DNA of 64,000 nucleotides. Source: Clostridiales bacterium. GTDB lineage: Bacteria > Bacillota > Clostridia > TANB77 > CAG-508. The stretch spans positions 77,659 to 141,658 of the forward strand of contig DPDV01000008.1 of the NCBI GenBank assembly GCA_003534295.1, read 5' to 3'. The notes beneath the pieces are model-generated. The model saw only the letters and a program-made list of their open reading frames with translations, was not told the origin of the DNA and ran no database searches. This document shows, piece by piece, positions 28,354 to 36,903 of this stretch. The translations under genes and the position numbers were made by a program. The number at the start of each line of letters is the position of its first letter. Within the stretch, counting starts at the first letter, position 1.

Positions 28354-29070
28354 TTATTCATCTTCTTCATTATCTTTATCTATTATTTCTTTCATTCTAT
28401 CCATAAAATATTTTTTCTTATTTATTTTGTATATCGTTATACTCTTAACTATATAATAAACAGCAAATACTAAAGAACTTATTGAAGTTACATATATGTA
28501 TTTATTTTGGCACATTAAATTTATATATATTAAGGACATTGTTGTTATAGCTAACATCAAAAATTCTATTCCGTAAAACATGAATTTCAATTCGTTTTTT
28601 TTGTAGGTTTTTTCAAACATAATTATTGCCACAAATAGCCAAGCTATGCTAAAAGCTTTTATGTCTGTTATAAATATACTATTGTTTATATTATAAAAGC
28701 CTAAGGTCATAAAAATATAATAAATTACTATTCCCACCGCAATATAAATATTTGGAATAATAAGTTGATATATTTTTTTGATACTTTCTTTTGATATTTT
28801 ACTTTTATCTCTCAGTTCTTTCCCTACAATTTCTATTTTGGCTTGTTCCTTAATAAGTTCTTTTGGTTCTTTGCTCTTTACATTCTTTATATTTTTTTCT
28901 TCGTTTTTTACTTTGTTTTTATTTGTTTTCTTTGGTTCTTCTGTATTTTTTTTATTATTTGTTGTGCTTTTCTTTTTAGTCTGGCTTTTATTGGTACTTA
29001 TTTTGTTATTATTTTTTGTTGTTTTATTTGACGTGCTTGTTGTTTTTTTGTCTGTTTTTTTATCTGCCAT
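28354..29070 (-). CDS. Lys-rich membrane protein of unknown function
   Basis: A 238-residue protein. The first 85 residues are low-complexity Lys/Thr/Asn/Ser (KKTDKKTTSTSNKTTKNNNK...) and must be cytoplasmic and disordered. Four hydrophobic helices follow (about 105-125, 137-152, 160-185, 190-212), and the tail is Lys/Asp/Glu-rich. No family is recognised. It lies between rsmE and yicC on the same strand. The polybasic tail could touch nucleic acid or ribosomes. Confidence 0.7.
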   Translation of the reverse strand: MADKKTDKKTTSTSNKTTKNNNKISTNKSQTKKKSTTNNKKNTEEPKKTNKNKVKNEEKNIKNVKSKEPKELIKEQAKIEIVGKELRDKSKISKESIKKIYQLIIPNIYIAVGIVIYYIFMTLGFYNINNSIFITDIKAFSIAWLFVAIIMFEKTYKKNELKFMFYGIEFLMLAITTMSLIYINLMCQNKYIYVTSISSLVFAVYYIVKSITIYKINKKKYFMDRMKEIIDKDNEEDE

Positions 29071-29105
29071 TTTATTATATATTCTCCTTTCACACGGTTA
29101 CCTTT

Positions 29106-29849
29106 TTACATTTCCAATTCATATATTATATTACTTATTACAACTATGGAAGCTGTTTCTGTTCTAAGTATTCTTTGTCCCAGCGTTATAGTCCTAGCTC
29201 CTACTTCTTTTAATTGTAATATTTCTTTTTTATCAATTCCGCCTTCTGGTCCTATAATAATTGCAATCTTTAAATTATCTGTTCTTTTTATTTTTTGAAG
29301 TTCTGTTTTTAATGTGTTGTCTTCTTCATTTTCATATGCTACCAGTACTATATCATATTCATTTATGTTTTCGCAAATTTTTTTAATGTTTGTTGGGATT
29401 TCTATTTTTGGAATTATATCTCTGCCACTTTGCTTTGATGCCACTTCTGATATTTTTTGCCATCTTTCTATCTTCTTTTCAACTGTCTTTTGGTCAAATT
29501 TTACAATGCTTCTTTCCATCTCTACAGGTATTATTTTTTTTACTCCAAGTTCCACATTTTTTTGTATTATATATTCCATCTTATCTGCCTTAGGAAGTCC
29601 TTGATATAATGTAATATTTACCTGTATTTCTGAGTTTGTATTTTCAATTTTTTTAATTTTGCACTTTACATATTTTTTGTCTATTTCATTTATGTTGGCA
29701 ATATAATTCATTTTAGTGTCCAAATTGCATATTTGTATTTCGTCCTCTTTTTTTAATCTTAATACATTTGCTATATGTTTTACATCTTCTCCTAGTATTG
29801 TAATTTCATTGTCTTTTATTTGCTCATTTTTTACAAAAAATTTTGGCAT
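29106..29849 (-). CDS. rsmE: 16S rRNA (uracil1498-N3)-methyltransferase
   Basis: About 247 residues. It has an N-terminal PUA-like domain (FFVKNEQIKDNEITILGEDVKHIANVLR) and a C-terminal SPOUT fold with IIGPEGGIDKKEI and TLGQRILRTETA, the SAM-binding knot. It methylates U1498 of 16S rRNA. The start at 29849 is favoured by AAAGGA upstream. Commonly adjacent to prmA and dnaJ in Firmicutes; prmA is absent here. Confidence 0.93.
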   Translation of the reverse strand: MPKFFVKNEQIKDNEITILGEDVKHIANVLRLKKEDEIQICNLDTKMNYIANINEIDKKYVKCKIKKIENTNSEIQVNITLYQGLPKADKMEYIIQKNVELGVKKIIPVEMERSIVKFDQKTVEKKIERWQKISEVASKQSGRDIIPKIEIPTNIKKICENINEYDIVLVAYENEEDNTLKTELQKIKRTDNLKIAIIIGPEGGIDKKEILQLKEVGARTITLGQRILRTETASIVVISNIIYELEM

Positions 29850-29930
29850 TTCAGAATTCCTTTCCATTGTCTATTGCTTAAAATTATATACCACTTCTCA
29901 TAATTTGTCTATAAAAAAATTTTCAACGTA

Positions 29931-29998
29931 TAACGGGCGATTAAAATCGCCCCTACATAATTTTGTTTCAATTGTAGGGGGTTTTTAATCGCCCGCCA
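29931..29998. repeat. Repeat family A, long inverted form
   Basis: GGGCGATTAAAATCGCCCC-TACATAATTTTG ... TTGTAGGGGG-TTTTTAATCGCCCG. Two GGGCGATT-type units face each other, forming a long imperfect palindrome between dnaJ and rsmE. It could terminate dnaJ transcription. The core matches 52556-52600 and 61468-61540. Confidence 0.75.
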
Positions 29999-30004
29999 AA
30001 TTTA

Positions 30005-31154
30005 TTAGCCAAATAGTCCTTTCTTTTTAACTGGTGGTTGTTCGTTCATTGTCTTTGCTAATTGCAATAATATTTCTCTTTGCTCTTTTGAAAGTCTTTT
30101 TGGTACTTGAACTTGTACTGTAAATACAAAGTCTCCATAATAATTACTATTTATATTCTTAAACCCTTTATTTCTAATGGTAAATTTTGTTCCTGGTTGT
30201 GTACCTTCTGGTATTATGTATTTTGCATTTGTACCATCTACCATTGGTATTTCTATTTCTGCGCCTAAAGTTGCTTGTGTAAATGTTATTGGTATATCAC
30301 ATATTACATTGTTTCCTTTTCTTGTGAATATGCTATGTTTTTTTATATGAATTGTAATATACAAATCTCCTCTTGGTCCACCTTTATGACCTGATTCTCC
30401 TTCTCCTCTTAGTACTATTGTTTGATTTTCGTCTATGCCTGCTGGAACTTTTACGGTTAATCTTACAGAATTTCTTATAGTTCCTTTTCCGTCTACAATC
30501 TGTGCATATTTCCTTTATTACTTCACCTGTTCCATGACAATTACTACATGGTCTAGTTGTTTGCATCTGTCCAAGTATTGTTGTTTGTACTTGTCGTATT
30601 TGACCAGTTCCTCCACATACAGAACATTTTTCTGGCTTAGTTCCTGGTTTAGCGCCTGTTCCTTTGCAAGTATTACAATTTTCGTTTCGCGATATATTTA
30701 TTACTTTTTCTGTTCCTAAAAATGCTTCTTCAAAGGTTATGTCTAAGCTATATCTTAAATCTGCTCCTTTTTTGGGTCCAGAATTTGAGCCTTTATTGCC
30801 TCTAGAGCCAAAACCTCCGCCAAAAAAAGATGAGAAAATGTCTCCTAAATCTCCAAAGTCTCCAAATCCGTCAAACCCTGATGAACTATACGAATAATAT
30901 CCATTACCTCCACCAAAGCCTCCTTGTGGCCCATTATGTCCAAACTGGTCATACATTTGCCTTTTTTGTGAATCAGATAATGTTTCATATGCTTCGTTTA
31001 CTTCTTTAAATTTAGCTTCTGCTTCCTGTTTATTATCTGGATTTGCATCTGGATGATATTTTTTAGCCATCTTTCTATATGCCTTTTTTATTTCTTCATC
31101 TGTTGCATTTTTTTCTACTCCCAATACCTCATAATAATCTTTTTTATCTGACAT
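30005..31154 (-). CDS. dnaJ: Chaperone DnaJ, read through a +1 frameshift at CGGA
   Basis: Hsp40 co-chaperone that delivers clients to DnaK. It has a J domain with HPD (KKYHPDANPD, residue about 34) and a Gly/Phe region (70-130). The zinc domain repeats are CNTCKGTG, CSVCGGTG, CSNCHGTG and a fourth, CTDCRGKG, that exists only if the C at 30491 is skipped. The C-terminal substrate and dimer domains follow in the second frame (FTQATLGAEIEIPMVDG...). 1150 bases minus one gives 382 residues, a normal DnaJ length. Unshifted reading ends 35 codons later in a Lys/Arg-rich tail. It is 81 bp after dnaK in the hrcA operon. Confidence 0.93.
30488..30491 (-). other. Putative +1 recoding site CGGA in dnaJ
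   Basis: Zero frame reads TGT AGA CGG AAA AGG AAC. Skipping the C gives TGT AGA GGA AAA GGA ACT, restoring the fourth zinc motif CRGKG (Gly222). The inserted C is not part of a C run, so homopolymer error does not explain it. Confidence 0.82.
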
Positions 31155-31235
31155 TTAGTCCTCCTAAATAGAGTTTAGACGTTAGTTATTGGAAGTAAGA
31201 CAGTCAATCTTACTTCCAACATCTTTCCTCTGATT

Positions 31236-33098
31236 TTAATCTTGTTTATTGTCTCCATTATTTTCGTTTTCTACTTTGTAATCTGCATCATATACATTTC
31301 CATTTTCGTCTACTTTTGGTTCTCCCTCTGGCTTAGTTCCTTCTGCTCCTTGGTTTTGTGCAGCTGCTTGAGAATATAATTTTTCTGATACTGCGTAAAA
31401 TGCTGTTGTCAATTTTTCTGTTGCTGTTTTGATATTTTCTACATCTGTACCCTCTAATGCTTTTTTTACATTTTCTATTTCTGTTTCTACTTTTGCTTTT
31501 TCTTCTCCACTTATTTTGTCGCCTAATTCGTCTATTGTTTTTTGAGAATTATATACTAAGCTTTCTGCATTATTTCTAACTTCTATTTCATCTTTTCTCT
31601 TTTTGTCTTCTTCTGCATGAGCTTCTGCATCTTTAACAGCTTTTTCAATGTCTTCATCTGTTAAATTTGTACTTGCAGTAATAGCAACTTGTTGGCTATT
31701 TCCTGTTGCCATATCTTTTGCAGATACATGAACTATACCATTAGCATCTATATCAAATGTAACTTCTATTTGTGGTACACCCCTTGGTGCTGCTGGAATG
31801 CCTGTTAATTGAAATCTTCCTAAAGTTTTATTGTATGCTGCCATTTCACGTTCACCTTGTAATACGTGAATTTCTACACTTGTTTGACCATCTGCTGCTG
31901 TTGAAAATACTTGTGATTTTTTTGTTGGTATTGTTGTATTTCTTTCTATAAGTTTTGTAAATACTCCTCCTAAAGTCTCTATACCTAATGATAATGGTGT
32001 TACATCTAATAAAACTAAATCTTTAACATCTCCTGAAAGTACTCCACCTTGGATAGCTGCGCCTATAGCAACACACTCATCTGGATTTATTCCCTTATCT
32101 GGCTCTTTTCCAGTTATTTTTTTAACTGCCTCTTGCACAGCTGGAACTCTTGTAGAACCTCCAACAAGTAATACTTTGTGTAAATCTGCTGCCGTTATTC
32201 CTGCATCTTTTAAAGCATTTTGTACTGGAACTTTTGTAGCTTCTATTAAATCACTAATTAATTCCTCAAATTTTGCTCTTGTTAATGTAATGTCTAAATG
32301 TTTTGGACCATTTGCATCTGCTGTAATAAATGGTAAGTTAATTTGTGTTTGTTGAACACCTGATAATTCTATCTTTGCTTTTTCTGCTGCTTCTTTTAGT
32401 CTTTGCATAGCCATTTTATCTGTTTTTAAATCTATTCCATTTGATTTTTTAAATTCATCTACTAAATAGTTCATTATCCTTTCATCAAAGTCATCTCCAC
32501 CTAATCTTGTATTACCATTTGTAGCTAAAACTTCAAATACTCCATCTCCTATATCTAGTATAGAAACATCAAATGTACCTCCACCTAAGTCATATATCAT
32601 TATTTTTTGATCTTGGTCTTCTTTATCCATTCCAAATGCTAAAGCTGCTGCTGTTGGTTCATTTATTATTCTTAATACTTCTAGTCCTGCTATTTTTCCT
32701 GCATCTTTTGTTGCTTGTCTTTGACTGTCACTAAAATATGCTGGTACTGTAATAACAGCTTGTGTAACTTTTTGTCCTAAATAATTTTCTGCATCTGTTT
32801 TTAATTTTTGAAGTATCATTGCTGATATTTCTTGTGGAGAAAATTCATCTCCTTCTATGTTTACTTTTTTGTTTGTTCCCATTTCTCTTTTTATTGAAAT
32901 TACTGTATTGTCTGGATTTGTTACCGCTTGACGTTTTGCTATCTGTCCAACTAGTCTTTCTCCATTTTTTGAAAATGCAACTACTGATGGAGTTGTTCTA
33001 TTTCCTTCTGCATTTGGTATTACAACTGGTTCTCCACCTTCCATAACTGCAACACATGAATTTGTTGTTCCTAAATCAATTCCTATAATTTTTCCCAT
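31236..33098 (-). CDS. dnaK: Molecular chaperone DnaK (Hsp70)
   Basis: 620 residues. The nucleotide domain has IGIDLGTTNSCVAVMEG, IYDLGGGTFDVSILDI and LVGGSTRVPAVQE. The substrate domain has LDVTPLSLGIETLGGV. A helical lid and an acidic C-terminus (NGDNKQD) complete it. It refolds proteins with DnaJ and GrpE. It lies between grpE (77 bp) and dnaJ. Confidence 0.98.
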   Translation of the reverse strand: MGKIIGIDLGTTNSCVAVMEGGEPVVIPNAEGNRTTPSVVAFSKNGERLVGQIAKRQAVTNPDNTVISIKREMGTNKKVNIEGDEFSPQEISAMILQKLKTDAENYLGQKVTQAVITVPAYFSDSQRQATKDAGKIAGLEVLRIINEPTAAALAFGMDKEDQDQKIMIYDLGGGTFDVSILDIGDGVFEVLATNGNTRLGGDDFDERIMNYLVDEFKKSNGIDLKTDKMAMQRLKEAAEKAKIELSGVQQTQINLPFITADANGPKHLDITLTRAKFEELISDLIEATKVPVQNALKDAGITAADLHKVLLVGGSTRVPAVQEAVKKITGKEPDKGINPDECVAIGAAIQGGVLSGDVKDLVLLDVTPLSLGIETLGGVFTKLIERNTTIPTKKSQVFSTAADGQTSVEIHVLQGEREMAAYNKTLGRFQLTGIPAAPRGVPQIEVTFDIDANGIVHVSAKDMATGNSQQVAITASTNLTDEDIEKAVKDAEAHAEEDKKRKDEIEVRNNAESLVYNSQKTIDELGDKISGEEKAKVETEIENVKKALEGTDVENIKTATEKLTTAFYAVSEKLYSQAAAQNQGAEGTKPEGEPKVDENGNVYDADYKVENENNGDNKQD

Positions 33099-33175
33099 AA
33101 TAAATTCTTCCTTTCATATTTTTATTTATATTTAAAATTAATAACTTATTTTAATATTAGTAATCATTTACTAAT

Positions 33176-33679
33176 TTAATTTGCTACTACTACCATTGAG
33201 TGACGTATTACTTTGTTGCCTAGTATGTATCCTTTTCTATATTCTTCTTTTATTTCTTTTTCTCCCAAATTTTCATCTACTACAGATGCAACTGCTTCAT
33301 GCAATTCTGGGTCAAAAGTTTTTCCAATTGTTTCTATTTCTTTTACTCCGTTTGATGTTAGTACATCTTTAAGTTGTTTTAGCACAAGTTCTATTCCCTG
33401 TTTATAGCTTTCATCTTCTGTTTTTGCAACAACTGCTTTTTCTAAATTATCAACAACAGGTAGAATTGTTAAAATGACATCTCCTTTTAAAGAATTATAT
33501 AGAGTTTCTCTTTCTTTTGTACTCCTTTTTTTATAATTTTCAAACTCTGCTGCTACTCTTTTAAGTCTGTCTTCCTGCTCTTCTAATTGTATTTTTTGAG
33601 TTTCTATTGTCTTTTTTAGTTCAATAACCTCATCTTCCTTGTTTTCTTCTATCTTCTGTTCTTCTTTGTTTTCTGCCAT
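33176..33679 (-). CDS. grpE: Nucleotide exchange factor GrpE
   Basis: A 167-residue protein with a charged N-terminal coiled coil (EENKEDEVIELKKTIETQKIQLEEQEDRLKR) and the family motif EFENYKKRSTKERE. The C-terminal beta domain has VIRHSMVVVAN. It releases ADP from DnaK. It follows hrcA by 19 bp. Confidence 0.96.
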   Translation of the reverse strand: MAENKEEQKIEENKEDEVIELKKTIETQKIQLEEQEDRLKRVAAEFENYKKRSTKERETLYNSLKGDVILTILPVVDNLEKAVVAKTEDESYKQGIELVLKQLKDVLTSNGVKEIETIGKTFDPELHEAVASVVDENLGEKEIKEEYRKGYILGNKVIRHSMVVVAN

Positions 33680-33698
33680 CTATCTTAACTCCTTTCCT

Positions 33699-34703
33699 TT
33701 ATTCTCCATTTAATTTTTTACTAATATATTTCATTACAGAAATAACCTTCGAGTAGTCCATTCGTTTTGGACCTATAATTCCTATTGTTCCTAAATCTCT
33801 GTCTTTATATCTATGTTTAAAAGTTATTATGCTAAAATCTTTTAATTGTTCATTATCATTTTCGTCTCCTATATACACATTTATATCTTTGGCAAATCCT
33901 GTATTTAGAAGATCTACAACAATATCTTTTGTATCTATTAAATTTATAAAGTTTTTTGCAACTTTTAAACTCTTAAATTCTGGCAATTCAAATGCTTTAT
34001 TAGCTCCTTCTAAATATATCTTGTTTTCCTCACTGATTACCTTGTTTAGTTGTTCCATAACTGGTTTTATTACTTTTAAGCTATAATTCATTTGAGAAAA
34101 TATATATTCTTCTAATGGTCTATCTATTTCTTCTAATGGTTTACCTTTTAATTTATTGTTAAATATAAATGTTAAAGTTTCTACTTGCTCTTCTGAAATA
34201 TCTTCGTCAAATTTAATTATAGTTTCTTTAATAATTCCTGTGTCTGTAAGAATTATAGCCATCAACATTCTTTTGCCCAAAAGTACAAATTTAACTTCTT
34301 CTATATTTTGCAAATTGTTTTTTGGTCCTATTGCAACTGTAGTATAATGTGTAATTTCAGAAAGTGTGTTAGTTGCAATTTTAGTCAATTCTTCCATTTC
34401 ATTTACTCTTGTTTCAAGTTTAGATTTTATATATTTTATTTCTTCCAAACTTATATTATCTTCTTTTAGTAGTTCGTCTACATATAGTCTATAACCAAGT
34501 GCTGATGGAACTCTGCCACTGGAAGTATGTGGTTTATCTAGGTATCCCTCTTTTTCTAAATCTGCCATTTCGTTTCTTATTGTTGCACTACTATAATTCA
34601 AACTATATTTTCCCGCTATCGAGCCAGAACTTACTGGTTCTGCGGATTGTATGTATTCATCTATTACTGCCTGTAATATTTTTTTCTTTCTTTCATCTAA
34701 CAT
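33699..34703 (-). CDS. hrcA: Heat-shock repressor HrcA
   Basis: About 334 residues. The winged-helix N-terminus is LDERKKKILQAVIDEYIQSAEPVSSG...SSATIRNEMADLEKEGYL. A GAF-like middle and the C-terminal GTIGIIGPKRMDYSKVISVM follow. It binds the CIRCE operator and needs GroEL to be active. The chosen ATG has AGGTGG eight bases upstream. A CIRCE element lies 19 bp upstream of the start, so the operon is self-regulated. Confidence 0.96.
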   Translation of the reverse strand: MLDERKKKILQAVIDEYIQSAEPVSSGSIAGKYSLNYSSATIRNEMADLEKEGYLDKPHTSSGRVPSALGYRLYVDELLKEDNISLEEIKYIKSKLETRVNEMEELTKIATNTLSEITHYTTVAIGPKNNLQNIEEVKFVLLGKRMLMAIILTDTGIIKETIIKFDEDISEEQVETLTFIFNNKLKGKPLEEIDRPLEEYIFSQMNYSLKVIKPVMEQLNKVISEENKIYLEGANKAFELPEFKSLKVAKNFINLIDTKDIVVDLLNTGFAKDINVYIGDENDNEQLKDFSIITFKHRYKDRDLGTIGIIGPKRMDYSKVISVMKYISKKLNGE

Positions 34704-34721
34704 ACTTATTACCACCTGTTT

Positions 34722-34748
34722 TTAGCACTCTCTCCTTTTGATTGCTAA
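34722..34748 (-). promoter_or_regulatory. CIRCE operator of the hrcA operon
   Basis: TTAGCACTC-N9-GATTGCTAA, against the consensus TTAGCACTC-N9-GAGTGCTAA: one mismatch in the right arm. It is placed between the promoter region and hrcA, as expected for HrcA repression. Confidence 0.92.
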
Positions 34749-34855
34749 ACTTTATATATATTATATCCAAAATTAGCAATTGTCAATACTAATTGCTAAT
34801 TTTTTTGTGAATTTTTGGACACATAAATCCTATTATTTTTCTAATTGTCTTATAC

Positions 34856-34894
34856 AAAAAAGACCATCACTTTTTCCATTTGTTGATAGTCTTC
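34856..34894 (-). terminator. Terminator after spoVT
   Basis: Minus strand GACTATCAAC ... GTGATGGTC followed by TTTTTTG. It is a stem of about eight pairs with one G-T pair and a U-tract, directly after the spoVT stop. Confidence 0.75.
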
Positions 34895-34917
34895 TTTTAC
34901 TTATATAAAATTCTAAA

Positions 34918-35472
34918 TTATATATCCATTTGACTTCCTAAAAATGTAGCTGCAGATTGTGCAACTTTCTGCTCAACTTCTGTCATTTTTGTATTATTAT
35001 CTTTTGATAATAGTATAACACTTCCTATTGCATCTCCATCTGAAATTATTGGATATACTATTTGTGAATTATATTTTCTTTCCCATTTATCATTTTTTGT
35101 AATTGGAATTGATATGTTATTATTATCTCTACTTGCATAGTTTTCTTTTTCATCCATTATTTTTTCTAATTCTTCGCTTATACCCTGTTCATAAAATTCT
35201 TTTTTTGACGTCCCAGAAACAGCTATTACTGTATCCTTATCTGTTATACAGGCAATATGTCCAGTAGTTTTTGCCAAAGTTTCTGCATATCCTGCTGCAA
35301 ATTCAGATAGTTCGCCTATTGGAGAATATTTTTTTAATATTACTTCTCCTTCTTTATCTGTAAAAATCTCTAATGGGTCTCCCTCTTTTATTCTTAGAGT
35401 TTTTCTTATCTCTTTTGGAATAACAACTCTTCCTAGGTCATCTATTCTTCTAACTACTCCTGTTGCTTTCAA
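34918..35472 (-). CDS. spoVT: Stage V sporulation regulator SpoVT (AbrB family)
   Basis: 184 residues. The N-terminal AbrB swapped-hairpin is MKATGVVRRIDDLGRVVIPKEIRKTLRIKEGDPLEIF. A GAF-like C-terminal domain follows (ITDKDTVIAVSG...). SpoVT tunes forespore sigma-G genes. Start is TTG with GGGAGGG upstream. It is transcribed alone with its own terminator. Confidence 0.94.
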   Translation of the reverse strand: MKATGVVRRIDDLGRVVIPKEIRKTLRIKEGDPLEIFTDKEGEVILKKYSPIGELSEFAAGYAETLAKTTGHIACITDKDTVIAVSGTSKKEFYEQGISEELEKIMDEKENYASRDNNNISIPITKNDKWERKYNSQIVYPIISDGDAIGSVILLSKDNNTKMTEVEQKVAQSAATFLGSQMDI

Positions 35473-35588
35473 AATCTTCCCTCCTTTTTTGTTTTATAGT
35501 TTTATTATTGTTTTTTATGTAAATTTTTATTCATAATTTTGCATAAAGAGGAAAACGTTTTAATCTTTTGCGGGTATATTTTTTTAAA

Positions 35589-35894
35589 CTATTTCGTTTT
35601 TATTCTATCAATTGCCTTCTTTACATCTAGCCTTGTATGGATAACTGCTAGTATAACAACTCTATCATTATTTAAATAGTATATTATTCTGTGCTTCTTA
35701 TATAACAGCTGTCTTAATTCATATTTATAGACCTTAGATGCAAATGTTTTGCCTATGTTAGGCATTTCATTTAATATTTCTACATAATCTATCAGTTTTT
35801 CTATATATTTTTTGGCAGTTTGCTCTGTTCCACTTTTTGCATCGTCTATAAATTGAGTTATATGGTTAATTGCTGTTTCTGCCCAAATTACCAT
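35589..35894 (-). CDS. RelE/ParE-type toxin
   Basis: A 101-residue basic protein with the ParE/RelE fold pattern: AETAINHITQFIDDAKSGTEQTAKKYIEKLID, MPNIGKTFASKVYKYELRQLLYKKHRIIYYLNNDRVVILAVIHTRLD. The ATG overlaps the stop region of the upstream antitoxin by 7 bp, the usual coupled arrangement. Whether it cleaves mRNA (RelE) or poisons gyrase (ParE) cannot be told from this view. Confidence 0.85.
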   Translation of the reverse strand: MVIWAETAINHITQFIDDAKSGTEQTAKKYIEKLIDYVEILNEMPNIGKTFASKVYKYELRQLLYKKHRIIYYLNNDRVVILAVIHTRLDVKKAIDRIKTK

Positions 35895-36064
35895 TTTTTT
35901 ATAATCTCCTTTACTTCATCGCTTGTTTTAACATTATTTTCTTCCATATCTCTAATACCTTTTGATACCTCATATTGAAGATATAATGCGTATAATATTT
36001 CTTCATAGCTTGTCGCATCGTCAATTTGAGCAACAGTATTTAGAATTATTTGTTTATCACTCAT
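35888..36064 (-). CDS. Antitoxin partner (58 residues)
   Basis: Reads MSDKQIILNTVAQIDDATSY, then a helical acidic stretch with MEENNVKTSDEVKEIIKKW at the end. GGAGATGATT lies before the ATG. Small, acidic and overlapping a RelE/ParE toxin start, it is the cognate antitoxin. The N-terminal half is not a clear ribbon-helix-helix, so its DNA-binding type is uncertain. Confidence 0.75.
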   Translation of the reverse strand: MSDKQIILNTVAQIDDATSYEEILYALYLQYEVSKGIRDMEENNVKTSDEVKEIIKKW

Positions 36065-36183
36065 TCAAATCATCTCCTATCTTTTTATTTATTTTATCAT
36101 AATTCAAAACACAAAACAATAGTTTTAAGGCATATGGTATCAGCGCAGTATTTCACATAATGTTTTCAAAAAAAGAAAACGTT

Positions 36184-36831
36184 TTAATCTTTTGCAAGTG
36201 TGATTACACCAATTTCTTGAGTTTGATTTTGTTTTAGTTTTCTAGCAATTTCATTAACCGTACTTCCTGTTGTATATATGTCGTCTAATAAAAGAACCTT
36301 TTTATTTTTTACTTCTATTGGTTTATTTATTTCATATATATCTTCTACATTTTTTATTCTTTCTAGTTTATTTAACTCGCTTTGTGGTTTATTATCTTTC
36401 TTTTTTATAATTATATCTGTCCATATGTCTTGGTTTAATTTTTGTGCTAATTCATTAGCCACTAATTCGCTCTGATTATATCCTCTCTTCTTTTTTCTTT
36501 TTTTACTTATTGGCACAGGAATTATTACATCGTATTTTTTTATAAAATTGCATGTTTTTTTATCACTTAAAATAATTTTTGCAAACATTTTATATAGGTA
36601 TCCTTTATCTTCAAACTTATACTCTATTATTTTATTTCTTATTATTCCTTCATATCTAAAAATATATAAGTGTTTAGAAAAGTTTCTGTTATTATACTCA
36701 TTAATAACGCACTTTTTAATTTTTTTAATATTCTCGTAGCAATTATTACATATGTAATTCTCATTTATTTCCCCGCACATTCCACATATTGGTGGAAAAA
36801 AATAATCGAGGGCACTATTAATAAAGTTCAT
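36184..36831 (-). CDS. comFC: ComF family phosphoribosyltransferase-like protein
   Basis: A 215-residue protein with an N-terminal zinc finger (CGMCGEINENYICNNC). The PRTase motif VLLLDDIYTTGSTVNEIARKL and KKRGYNQSELVANELA are typical of ComFC/GntX. ComFC helps DNA uptake or processing during competence. comFA is not adjacent. It lies downstream of recD2 on the same strand. Confidence 0.9.
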   Translation of the reverse strand: MNFINSALDYFFPPICGMCGEINENYICNNCYENIKKIKKCVINEYNNRNFSKHLYIFRYEGIIRNKIIEYKFEDKGYLYKMFAKIILSDKKTCNFIKKYDVIIPVPISKKRKKKRGYNQSELVANELAQKLNQDIWTDIIIKKKDNKPQSELNKLERIKNVEDIYEINKPIEVKNKKVLLLDDIYTTGSTVNEIARKLKQNQTQEIGVITLAKD

Positions 36832-36903
36832 TGTAAACCTCCTTTAATTGCCCCCGATTTATAATATTTTATTAATTACCTTTTTATATAAAAATAATTA
36901 TAT

